DNA from: Macrophomina tecta
Taxonomy: Eukaryota; Ascomycota; Dothideomycetes; Botryosphaeriales; Botryosphaeriaceae
Reading direction: 5' to 3'
Length of the DNA stretch: 64,000 nt
NCBI GenBank assembly: GCA_024180945.1
Contig: JAKSGN010000041.1
Span: 2,108,001-2,172,000 of the forward strand
Within the stretch, counting starts at the first letter, position 1; each line of letters starts with the position of its first letter. The notes beneath the pieces are model-generated. The model saw only the letters and a list, made by a program, of their open reading frames with translations. It searched no databases and was not told where the DNA came from. The translations under genes and the position numbers were made by a program. Positions 44,571-54,918 of this stretch are shown here, one piece after another.

Positions 44571-46240
44571 TCTTGCAGTACGTCTCGATTCCCTGTCCTC
44601 TACCAGGGGAGGACTCTCATCTTTAGCATTTTTTCTCTTCTTGTTTGTGTTCCTGCATCTTGTTTCACCTTTTTCCTAGATTCATCAGCGGGCATTTTCA
44701 CGGAGAGAAATGGCGTCATTCACCGGAGGAAGGGTCGTCTTTTTGCTACCACGGGAGCGAAGTGGTGCTATGGCTTTTGGGCTTTCTATAGCGTGGCGTG
44801 GCTTTCTCTCACACTCCCTCTCTGTCTCGCATCTCATCCCGGATACCCGCCACGGCCCACTCCCGGACATGATAATGCTGGTTTTGCTTTTCTGTGTACG
44901 CGCGTGCGTGTGTGTGCTATGCTCTGCTCTGCTCGTAAGCGAGGCGTGAGTGGCGCGGATGGGCGGTTAAAAGGGAAATTTTTCGCTGTCATTATTATCG
45001 GTGTTTTTCTGTTTCCTTTCTGTCTTTTTTTCTCGTGTTTGCTTCATGTTATTTTTTTTTTTTTTTTTTCATTATTTCCTCTCCCGCCTTCCTTGCTTCC
45101 GCTCCTGTTTTTCCTCTTTAACGTAAAGTGTCACGGGAATACGCGACCATGGATAGATGTAGGATACGACATCGATTAGGTTTTTTCAGTTGCTCAAAAT
45201 AGAAGGCAAATGAGAGGTCTCCAGACGCCACATGTCTTTCCAGGTGCAACCACACTCGATGCGCATTACTTTTTAGTATTTGATTCGCGGGCTCCTGCCT
45301 CTTGACACAAAATAATCCGCTCCAAAAGGACGACGAAGCAGCTGGGCTGGTCACTTCGCTCGGGCAATGTCGAAAGGGTAGATGGTCGGAAGGCTTCAGC
45401 ACTTTCAAATGCCCGCCAGGAACTCAACCACGCATTCGGGCCTATGCTTGCTGGTGAGCTTTAGCTAGATTCATCTGTGTTGCAAGACGCGTCTTCGAGC
45501 AGTTGCAGAGATTGATCTCAGAGCGCCTGCCTCATATTAGGACGGTATTCGCTGTCCCGGATCCCCTAGGATCCATTCAGGCTCACCTGATTAACGGATG
45601 GCTTGATCTGAGAGTTTTCTGATTTGCCATTGAAGCCGAGGACTTTGTTTCGTCAGGGTGCTTTGTCGTTAACATGCACTTACCTGACCTCGAGAGGGAG
45701 CTACGAGACGGAGGGTCAGCCATCAAGAAGCGTCGGCGTTGGCCCGAAAGTGGATGTAGGGAAGGGGCTGGTCAAATGGTGAAACGTCTATCTTGTGGAA
45801 GTCTTAATCCCCTCAGTCTGGCGCTTTCTGGTAGACCACCGTGAATTGTATACCAGCAGCATACATGAATGAGATTCATCTCGTGTCCCCCCAGTGTCGG
45901 CAGACGCGAAGCATAAACCTACCGCTGCGATAATCTCTTGTGATGTTTGAGGAATTATGCAGCGCATGTACCTCACTGATGACATGTTCCATGATCAGGT
46001 TCTCCTGGTGCTGCCGAGGCAGGGTCTACAGATGTGCTGCAGGGGTTAGGGCTGCCGTGGAAAGTTGACGCCAGGTACCTGGGCTGCTTTATGAGTCAGG
46101 CTTCTTCGGCCCCGCCAGGAACCAACCCCACGTTCGCCGCGCATCTTCCCACTCTGCGTCATTCTCCGCCCACGTTTTTATCTCGCCATCCACATCCCCG
46201 CACGATCACTTTCACCCCGCACACAGCGCGCTCATTCACC
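44571..46240. other. Intergenic region, no gene recognised
   Basis: 1.67 kb with an 18-T run at 45052-45069 in the regulator's 3' flank. The short open frames show no domain. The last 200 bp are the HAD-gene promoter. Confidence 0.5.
45052..45069 (+). repeat. 18-nt poly-T tract downstream of zinc-finger regulator
   Basis: T in the sense strand, 482 bp beyond the stop codon. Confidence 0.9.
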
Positions 46241-47297
46241 ATGGCCACACAGACTAAGTACGTGTCACACTATCCACCAATCCCTAGCGCCGCAATGCCT
46301 CTCCAGCATGGACGTCCAGCGTCCAACCCCACCCCACCAACACCGCAACCTACCGCCCTCTCTCGCGCAACCTCGCGGAATCGCGTTTACTGACAACGCC
46401 TCACTCGGGACACACAGAAAGCCACCGCCCGTCCGCGCCTGCCTCTTCGACATGGACGGTCTCCTGCTCGACACCGAAGACATCTACACCGACGTGACCA
46501 ACACGCTGCTCCGCCGCCACGGCCGGCCGCCGCTGCCCTGGTCCATCAAAGCGCAGCTACAGGGGCGCCCCGGGCCCGAGGCCAGCCGCATCTTCCACGC
46601 GTGGGCGCAGCTGCCCATCCCGCAGGACGAGTACATGGCGGAGCAGTCGAAGCTGCAGCACGAGCTCTTCCCCAACGCGAAGCCGCTGCCCGGCGTCGTC
46701 CAGTTGCTGGAGACGCTGAAGACGCGGACGGGCGGGGCCGTGCGGCTGGCCCTCGCGACGAGCAGCCACAGCGGCAATTACGGGCTCAAGACGGCCAGGT
46801 GGAGCGAGTTGTTCGACGTCTTTCCCGCCGAGTGCAGGGTGTTGGGCGATGACCCGAGGCTCGGGAAGGGTAGGGGCAAGCCCGCGCCGGACATTTATCT
46901 GCTCGCGCTGGAGATGGTGAACGCGAGGTTGAGGCGGGAGGGCGTCAGGGAGGAGGAGCTGATCAGGCCGGAGGAGTGCCTGGTTTTTGAGGATAGCGTG
47001 CCCGGGGTGGAGGCGGGAAGGAGGGCGGGCATGCAAGTCGTTTGGTGTCCGCACCCGGGGTTGAGGGAGGAGTATCAAGGGAGAGAGGAGGAAGTGCTTG
47101 CGGGGATGACGGGTGAGCACAAGGAGGCGAATGATCAAGGGGCGAGGCTGGCGCAGGCGAACGAGATGCTAGTGCAGAAGGAGACTGGCGAGAAGAGGAG
47201 GGATGGCAAGCCGGGTCAGGTGGGAGATGGCTGGGGTGTGTATCTGGAGACGCTGGAGAACTTCCCGTACGAGAGGTTCGGTATCAAGATCTCGTGA
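46241..47297 (+). CDS. HAD-superfamily phosphatase, HDHD1/pseudouridine-5'-phosphatase-like
   Basis: Exons 46241-46257 and 46418-47297 (160 nt intron) encode 298 residues. The 17-nt first exon gives MATQT, and the join leads into KKPPPVRACLFDMDGLLLDT. HAD motif I is D17-M-D19-G, motif II ATSSHSG, motif III the Lys in GKPAPD and motif IV VFEDSVPG, so all catalytic positions are present. The helical cap (IYTDVTNTLLRRHG...) is of the beta-phosphoglucomutase/HDHD1 type. Likely substrates are small phosphomonoesters such as pseudouridine 5'-phosphate or sugar phosphates; this cannot be decided here. The C-terminal 60 residues are charged and longer than in short HDHD1 proteins. Third codon positions are markedly GC-rich. 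Confidence 0.9.
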
Positions 47298-47796
47298 GCG
47301 TAGTGCTAGAAGGCTGAGGCATGGAGGACCGGAATAGAGCGTGAAGATATAGACCAGGTTCTGCATTGCATACGGATATCCGCATTATGGATGGTTTCGG
47401 GATATCCCTTTTCATGGTCGAAACAGAGACACACAAACGACATACGGCAAGAAAACAGGTGGCAAGCATTACACCTTCTCAGCCGAGGGGCATCCCGCAG
47501 CCTGGAAGCGCAGCGCCTCATTCAGCGGGCATAGATATAGAATCTCCTCTGAACCTGCGATGGATTGACGTCCGATTTGAGTGCATCTGTGAAGAACTCC
47601 TTTGGGTTCACACTGGAATGCGTCTTGACGTCAGCGGCGTACACGTGATAGCGTATGGTACATTTTCGGCGCGCTTTAAAGGCAACTCCCCTCTGCTGCC
47701 TCAGAGAAAGTTTGCTAGCGCTCACCATACCGCACAAAGCCCACAGCCTGGTGCTACAGCTGTTGCCTGCAGGCAGAATGCCCACAAAATCCAGCC
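47298..47796. other. Intergenic HAD phosphatase to POL4
   Basis: 499 bp between tandem plus-strand genes. No other gene seen. Confidence 0.5.
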
Positions 47797-50133
47797 ATGG
47801 AAGAATACCCGCCGTTCCCGAACGGGAAGGAGCACTTCTTCAACGCGCTCTCCGCTCTGGATGATGACGAGGCCGACCAGCTGCCGGACGAAGGCCGCCT
47901 CGCGTCTCAGCACAAACTAAACTCAGCTCGCCCAAAGATAGCACTGGCTCACGCGCAGCAGCAGGCACTCCGTCTCGCCAGCACATCCTCTGGCACGCAT
48001 TCACCTCGCCGAGTGCCTGAATTGCGCCAAGGTCGTCCTGCGTTGGGACGGGCCCTTTCCGCGCCCTCGAGCCAACCGGTTGAGGCTGACGAGGTGGACG
48101 AGACCAAAGTCGTCTTGTACTCACCTAGGAACTCTGCCTCGTCGCCTCTGTTGCCTCGCTCCAAATACGAAATGCCCCTCACGATGGCGAGGCCCACTCT
48201 GGCTGAGCTGGCCCAGCTTCCTCGCGCACCTGGAAAGAAGAAGAAAGCCACCAAGATCAAGCTCGTCCCAGAGTATAACCGTATCTTCAAAGACCGCGTC
48301 TTCTTCTTCTTCCCAAACAACGATACTAATGGCGCGCGCCGAATGCGGATAACAAAGGCCTTGGAATACGGCGCAACCTGGGTAGTCGAATGGTGCGACG
48401 ACGTCACTCACGTGGTGTTGGATAAGAGTGTCAGCTTTGGGCACTTGAAGAAATATCTCAAGGTTGACGCGTTGCCTGAGGATGTTGTGGTTGTGAATGA
48501 GATTTATCCGGCGGATTGCATCATGCACAAGGCTCTCATTGACCACAAGCAGCCTCATTATCAGGTGCCAGGGTACAAGATGGCCTTCCCCAAAGCTCAG
48601 GATAAGGATCACCAACCTTCTGCCATTGGATTGGCTGAGCGCCTTCAGCTGAAGCCTTCAGGAAAGGGCACAGCGGCTGCTCAACTGGCCACAGCTCCAA
48701 GACCTGGGGAGAGCAACAGTGAGCTGATGCAGCAGCATCTTCCTCCGGAGAATCCCCAGGCCAGCCCGGAACCCAAGCAGCAACCATGCAATCAGCCCTC
48801 TGGGGTTTACAATGACGCGTTGGAGGAGATCATTTCTGGGACGAAGAACACAGAGTATATCGTAAGTCAGGCATTGCACATTTCGCCCCCATGCTTTTGC
48901 TTGTTCGGAAATTTGAAATGATCTCATCTTTTACTAACAGTCTAGCAGCCTTTGGATATCGAGGATGAGGATCTCTCACTGCAGACTAGCGACATTGACG
49001 ACACGGACACAGAAGACGCTAGACCCAAGAAGATAGCTAAGACAAGTTTCAATCGGGATGTTGGCACACCCGATCAATTTCAGTGCATGAACAAGAACGA
49101 TGGAATGACGAAGGATACCGATCCGAATGCACGAACAATCGAGATACTAACAGAAATGGGAAATTATTATGAGCAGACAAAGGATGAATGGCGCTCGCGA
49201 GCATATCGCAAAGCTGTCTCAACTTTGCAGAAGCAAGAGCGCAGGATCATCACCAAGGATCAAGCACTACAACTTCCCTTCGTCGGCGACAGGCTCGCTG
49301 CCAAGATCGAAGAGATCGTCTGGACAAACCGTCTGCGCCGCCTTGAAAATGCTCGCATGGAACCAGGAGACAAAGCGCTCCAGAATTTCCTCAAAATCTA
49401 CGGCGTCGGTCTCTCCAAAGCCAGAAAATGGGTCATGGCTGGCCTAAGAACCCTGCAGGACCTGGAGGAATATAAAATCCCACTCACGCCGGCGCAACAG
49501 GTTGGAATGGCGCACTACGAAGACTTCAACACCCGCATTCCGCGTGACGAGGTCAGCAAACACGCCGACGTCGTCCGCGATGCCCTTCAAGCCATCGACC
49601 CGAAGTTCACCGCCACCGTCAGCGGCTCCTATCGCCGTGGCGCGCAGACCAGTGGCGACATCGACATCCTGATCTCCTGCCCTGGCGTGGATCTCGCCCG
49701 CCTTCAGGTAGTCGTCTTCGACGAGCTTGTCCCGAAGCTCACCGCTACCGGCTTCCTCAAGGTCGCACTCGCCTCACACACCGGTGGTGATAGCGGAAGC
49801 GGCACTAAATGGCACGGCGCCTCAGCTTTACCCGTTTTGGATGGACAAGGAAAAGAGGTCTGGCGCCGTATCGACCTGCTCCTCGTGCCGGACTCGCAGC
49901 TCGGCGCTGCGCTGATATACTTCACGGGCAATGATATCTTCAACCGTAGCATTAGGCTGCTCGCATCAAGGAAGGGCATGCGCTTGAATCAGCGGGGGCT
50001 GTTCAGGGATGTAATGAGGGACAGGAGAAGGGAGAAGGTTACCGATGGAGAGTTGGTGGAGGGGAGGGATGAGAGGAGGATCTTTGAGATTTTGGGCGTG
50101 CCATGGAGGCCACCGGAGCATCGGATATGCTGA
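47797..50133 (+). CDS. POL4: DNA polymerase X family (POL4, lambda/mu-like)
   Basis: Gap-filling polymerase for end joining and base-excision repair. Exons 47797-48861 and 48949-50133 encode 749 residues. A BRCT domain lies at about 165-270 (RVFFFFPNNDTNGARRMRITKALEYGATWV...VTHVVLDKS). After a linker comes the 8-kDa lyase domain, with the candidate Schiff-base lysine K443 in RSRAYRKAVSTLQ. Helix-hairpin-helix motifs are LPFVGDRLAAKI and IYGVGLSKARKW. The catalytic core has SGSYRRG at 580-586, metal-binding D592 and D594 in GDIDIL, and D664 in WRRIDLLL. YFTGND (679-684) is the sugar-recognition loop. The intron ends in a tandem TAGCAG acceptor that could add one glutamine. Confidence 0.95.
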
Positions 50134-50884
50134 AGGGTTGGGTGGGATGGTCTGGAGGAGGTTTATGTGAGATGCTTTCATTTTGGGGCGGATGGATGAT
50201 GAACGGCTCTCATTCATTGTATGCTTTTGATGTGATGTGGACTTGGTGGCTGGCCCTTGAGGTACTGATTGCGGGGCAGCAGGCCATCAAGACGATCTGC
50301 ATATTATTCCGGTTGCTTTCTAACATCATGCTCGGGAACGGTTGGTGGGACGCTCTATTGTCAGTTCCCAAGTTCCCATTAGATGATACCCGAGTTTCAT
50401 TAGTCTTGTATAATAGGAAGGCTCTAGACACACCCTCTATTACATTGCCGGCCTTGAGTGATTAGCGAACCGTATATGGTCTGGTGGAAACCGACTCAAC
50501 TGCACTATGGGAATTTAATCTTTTTCCTTCTCTCCCTTCTCTCCAATCAAAAGGGGTTTCTTTTTTTTTTTTTTTTTCTCATTCCGCCCATGTGTGATCG
50601 TCTTCACCGGTACCGAGGCGCCGAGTCTGGTACTGAGCACAAGATTTCTCTGACATCAACGCCGAAGTATGCTGCGATGTATGTGATTATTATACCGGCA
50701 CTCGTCAGAGGGACAGTTGCTGCCCGGAAGTTCTTACAAAGATAGTACCAAGAGTGTATGAAAGAAAACTGAATCGCTCGGTATGTTTTCGTTGAATGCG
50801 CACCACACGTGAACGTATTTGTGACGAGTGGCAGTAATTGCCTGGCCCTACCTAGCAGAGCGAGGCCTATACGCCTATTCGCTC
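50134..50884. other. Convergent 3' region POL4 / TRM2
   Basis: 751 bp between two stop codons. It contains a 17-T run at 50561-50577 and no gene. Confidence 0.55.
50561..50577 (+). repeat. 17-nt poly-T tract downstream of POL4
   Basis: T in the POL4 sense strand, 428 bp beyond its stop; it is A in the sense of the convergent TRM2 gene. Confidence 0.9.
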
Positions 50885-52666
50885 CTATGCCTCCTTCATT
50901 ACCTCGGCAGCCTTCGCTTCATTCCTTCTTTGCAGAACCGCCACGCCCTCCACATGTCCCGTCTGCGGGAAGAAATCAAACCCAACCAAACTCTCAATGT
51001 CATAGACACCCTTGCCCGGACCAAAGCCCCCGTCCACGCCTTCCATCCCGTTGACCAACACGCCCACATCCCGTGCCTGCGTATGCACGTTGCAGCTGAC
51101 GTAAACCACGCGTGCGGGACTGTACCTGAGCAGCTGCCGCAGGAACGAATCATCGCAGCCCTTCCGCGGCGGGTCGATGACCACGACCGTCTCATCGGCG
51201 GCGGTTTCGATGGAGGCGAAGAGGTTCGCGGCGTCGGCGGCAATGAAAGAGGCGTGGTCTTCGGCGAGGTTGTTGAGGCGGGCGTTCCGAGAGGCATACT
51301 CTATGGAAGAAGGCGAGATGTCGATGCCGAGAGACTTCTTGAACATCTGCGAGAGCGTGATGGTGAAGAGGCCTGAGCCAGAGTAGGCGTCGATGAGGTT
51401 CTTGATCTTGCGATTAGGGTCGTTCGGGTCGGTGCCGCGGGGAAGAATGTGGTCGCGGATATACTGGGTGAAGATGGGTAGGATCGAGTTGTTGTTTTGG
51501 AAGAAGGCGCCGGCCGGGTTCTCGAAGGCGAAGTCGTCAATGTACTCGGTCGTGCGGCCCTTCTGGTCGGTCACGCACGTCTTCTCGTGGAAGTGGGCGC
51601 CACGGTCCTCGAGTATGGCGTCGTCGCGCGGCTGCGGCGGCGGGTCCTTGGGGAGGCGTTTTGTGCTTTCGCGAAGTAGCACGGTGGCACCTTTGCTGTA
51701 TTTATCCAGCTCGGCGGCAACGCGTTTGCGCTCAGACTTCATACCCATGCGCACAGCATCGGTACCTATAGGGCAGTCTTCAATGTCCAAGGTTTGTCGA
51801 GTACCCTTTTTCATGAAGCCGATGGGTGGGACTTGTTCGAACTTTCTCTTGATGCCGTTCCGGCCGTCGCTTCTCTTCATGCCTGGCGGACCATCAAAAT
51901 GCGGTGTCAACTTGGTGCGGTAGCCATACTGCAAGGGAGACCCGATAGTATCTGCAACGGCAGGGATGAGTTCAGGGGATAAGTCGGAGAAGTTCCTGTA
52001 GGCTTTCTCCACGATGGTCTTCTTATGAGCCAGTTGTGCCTCGTAAGGCAGCATTTGGAACTGGCAGCCAGAGCAAGCAGAAAAATATTTGCAGTTAATG
52101 AGAGAGTCATCTCTTAGTGAGCCGGGAGTGAGAACTTGTATGAAGTCGGTCAGGGTGTAGCCTTCTTCAGTAAAATGTTTCACGACCTTGGCCTTGACCT
52201 TATCGCCTGGAGCGGTGAAAGGCACCACATAGATCTGTTTGGAATTCGGGGCAAGGGCAAGCCCATCGCCGGTAGATGAGATCTCTTGGACTGTGAGTTC
52301 GATTTCGGTGAAAAGATCGGGAAGTGTGGAAGGCTGTTCCTGTGCCCAAGATCCATTCTGGTCGCCATTTTCCTCGGCCGGTGCGTCGTTAATAGAATGC
52401 TTCTGCAAAAGTGCCTCCACATCCTTGATCAGCACCTCCTCATGCGTGCCTTCGGTCTTGAGCACTGAGTGCTTCTGGTCCTTCTCTTTCTTCTGCTTCT
52501 TGAAACGGTAATTACGGGCGCCCTCGAAAGCCCTCTTGCGGCCGTTGCTTTCAACGGGAGCGACATTGCTGGCGGAGGAGGCCATGCTGAAGTGTCGGGG
52601 ACGTGACGAAGCAAAGCCGACTCTCAGCAGGGTCTGCAACGTAGAGCGCGCAGTGAAGACGTTCAT
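50885..52666 (-). CDS. TRM2: tRNA (uracil-54-C5)-methyltransferase TRM2
   Basis: Makes 5-methyluridine at position 54 of tRNA using S-adenosylmethionine. Intronless, 593 residues. An N-terminal segment rich in Arg and Ser without acidic residues (MNVFTARSTLQTLLRVGFASSR) looks like a mitochondrial presequence. A second in-frame ATG at residue 28 (MASSASN) would give a cytosolic/nuclear form. A TRAM RNA-binding domain lies at about 120-180, then a cysteine cluster (C192...C198-x2-C201) of the TrmA/RlmD group. The methyltransferase core has LIDAYSGSGLFT, DPPRKGC at 498-504 and the nucleophile C525 in VSCNVHTQARD. It diverges from the uS5m gene across 306 bp, matching a shared mitochondrial-translation context. 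Confidence 0.96.
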   Translation of the reverse strand: MNVFTARSTLQTLLRVGFASSRPRHFSMASSASNVAPVESNGRKRAFEGARNYRFKKQKKEKDQKHSVLKTEGTHEEVLIKDVEALLQKHSINDAPAEENGDQNGSWAQEQPSTLPDLFTEIELTVQEISSTGDGLALAPNSKQIYVVPFTAPGDKVKAKVVKHFTEEGYTLTDFIQVLTPGSLRDDSLINCKYFSACSGCQFQMLPYEAQLAHKKTIVEKAYRNFSDLSPELIPAVADTIGSPLQYGYRTKLTPHFDGPPGMKRSDGRNGIKRKFEQVPPIGFMKKGTRQTLDIEDCPIGTDAVRMGMKSERKRVAAELDKYSKGATVLLRESTKRLPKDPPPQPRDDAILEDRGAHFHEKTCVTDQKGRTTEYIDDFAFENPAGAFFQNNNSILPIFTQYIRDHILPRGTDPNDPNRKIKNLIDAYSGSGLFTITLSQMFKKSLGIDISPSSIEYASRNARLNNLAEDHASFIAADAANLFASIETAADETVVVIDPPRKGCDDSFLRQLLRYSPARVVYVSCNVHTQARDVGVLVNGMEGVDGGFGPGKGVYDIESLVGFDFFPQTGHVEGVAVLQRRNEAKAAEVMKEA

Positions 52667-52972
52667 CCAGGTGCGCTGTGGGTGATCTAGGAAAAAAAGT
52701 GCGGATGAAGTTCAGTCAGAGGAAAATGCAGCGCTGCGATTGGCGTGCGGTGCGGGCGGACTTGCGGCTCCCAGAAAAGCTTAATTCTTCGACCACCAAA
52801 AAGATATTCCCGCCCGAGCGCCGATGGAGCTCTTTGGCCGATGTGGACCGTACACCACCACCACTACCAAATCCACTCCCTCGACGCCGCCTATTGCCCG
52901 CCGCGCCCCCCAAGGCCCCGGCCTACCTCACTCGTCTCGACGTCCGGGCATTGAGACCATCCCGCTCCCGCC
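52667..52972. promoter_or_regulatory. Bidirectional promoter TRM2 / uS5m
   Basis: 306 bp between divergent start codons. No exact known element was recognised. Confidence 0.5.
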
Positions 52973-54373
52973 ATGAGCACCGTCGCCCGGCCCGCACGAT
53001 GTCTCTTCGCACGAGCATCAGCGGCCACCAGGCCATCGACCACCACGATCACTGCTGCTGCCGCCGATAGCACAACTCTCCTTCGCCGCCAATTCCACGC
53101 CTCCCCCGCGCACAGCAAGCGGCGGAAATCCCCATACCCGTCCATCAAAGCCGAGGACATGACACGCCTGCAGGAGCTGGCGCGTGCTGAGTTCCCGACC
53201 TTCAGCGCGCAGGACAAAGAGCTGCTAGCGGCTAAGTATACGCCAGAGCAGATTGCAGCTATCGAGGCGGGCGAGCAGGCGCTCGACGCGCGCGACCTGC
53301 TGCTGCAACGCTGGCGCAGCCCCGACAACAACCGCGAGTGGGACCCGATGGCGCTCAAGTACCAGGTCGACGACCTGCGCAAGCTGCAGCCCGTGCTGGA
53401 CAAGCCGCCGCGCGCCGAGCTCGACCCCTATGCTGACTACAGCGTGCGCCCGCGCACCGAGGACGAGATGGCCCAGCTGCTCGCCGAGTTCTACCTCCGC
53501 GAGGGCGAGCGCATCGAGGCGCTGGGCCTGCAGCAGGGCTCGAAGGAGGAGCAGGAGGAGGAGGAGCGCAGCCGCGTGCGGTATCTGCAGTTTTTGGACG
53601 ACCCGCGCACCTTTATGCATGCGAATAGCGAGGAGGGCTACCGCGCGCTGTCCGATGACGCCTACACGGTCCTCGCGCCGGAGCTGCCCAAGATGCCGGA
53701 ACTTGCACCCAAGACGAGCGGGGGTGGAGGAGAGGGCGATGAGGAGACGCATATGGTGCGCCTGATGCAACAGACGGGTCTGCAGAAGGATGCCATCCGC
53801 CGCCTGCGCGTGAAGAATCTGGTGACCCGCCGCGTCGTCAACCAGACGCGTCTGGGTAAGGTAGCATCGATGTACTACCTGACCATTGCCGGCAACGGAG
53901 ATGGCCTGCTCGGTATCGGCGAGGGCAAGAGCACGGAGCCCGAAGACGGCCGCCGCCAGTCGATCATGAACGCCATCCGCAACATGAAGCCCGTCGTGCG
54001 CTACGAGGACCGCACCATCTACGGTGAGGTCGAGGGCAAGGTCGGCGCCGTTGAGCTGAAGTTGAGTGCCAGGCCTCCAGGTAAGCAGCGAGCCCATATA
54101 CACCAATCCTTTGTATGAGCCGTAGCACTGACGTCGAGGGTCCTTGCTTTAGGCTTCGGTCTCCGCTGCCAGCATCTCATCTTTGAAATGGCCCGCGCAG
54201 CCGGCATTCACGACCTGGCCGCCCGCGTCACTCGCTCCCGCAATAAGATGAATACGGTCAAGGCCACCTGGGAAGCCCTGCTTGGCCAGAAGCTGCCCGA
54301 CGACATCGCCCGTGCCCGCGGCAGGAAGCTGGTCGACGTGCGTAAGGTGTACTATGGCGGGAATGTGTACTGA
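52973..54373 (+). CDS. MRPS5: Mitochondrial small-subunit ribosomal protein uS5m
   Basis: Exons 52973-54080 and 54153-54373 (72 nt intron) encode 442 residues. The N-terminus (MSTVARPARCLFARASAATR...LLRRQFHASPAHSKRR) is a typical mitochondrial presequence. A fungal-specific helical extension of about 230 residues follows, then the S5 double-stranded RNA-binding domain (LVTRRVVNQTRLGKVASMYY, GNGDGLLGIGEGKS). The S5 C-terminal domain completes the protein across the splice: PPGFGLRCQHLIFEMARAAG, then DLAARVTRSRNKMNTVKATWEALL. Third codon positions are very GC-rich, which explains the long open frame on the opposite strand. Confidence 0.95.
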
Positions 54374-54918
54374 AAATGAAGAAAAAGAGATATATTTTGC
54401 ATCATATCTAGTTCCGGCTAATGCAGTGAGAGAGTTTCAGGGCGCCGCAAGGTTGCAGGCGGTAGTCATGCGGGCCGGCTACTTGAGGTCAGCATTGGGA
54501 GGATTTAAGAAGGTATGGTCATGCATGCGTTTACACGGGCTGGTGAATGTCGTAAGGGTTGGGCCACATATATGGGCAGCGGTGAAGATATTACTCACGG
54601 GATGATTGGGCTGGGGAAGGAAGGCTGTGGATATGTTGATATGTGTTCTGTATTACTACGTGAGCGTCATCCCCGACGAGAAACATATGAGCATTCTGAT
54701 CACTGCACAATAAGTGTGTTGGGAAGGAGCGCCATATGAAGTTTGAAACTTGTGCTATATTAGGTCTATGGAAAAAGCAAGTGAACCAATCGCCATTCAG
54801 TCTTATAACTACTCAGTCTCGACCTTGTGATTCACGAGAAGCAGTCCTAGGTTACGTCTCTTGCCTAAGAAAATGTACCGAAGTGAGATCGTAGGAATGA
54901 GTGCCACACGTATTAGCA
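54374..54918. other. Convergent 3' region uS5m / taspase-like gene
   Basis: 545 bp between stop codons; nothing beyond presumed 3' UTRs. Confidence 0.5.

Noticed and set aside
53225..54106. 293-codon minus-strand frame opposite uS5m
   Set aside because: Leu/Arg-rich antisense shadow of the strongly biased uS5m coding sequence.
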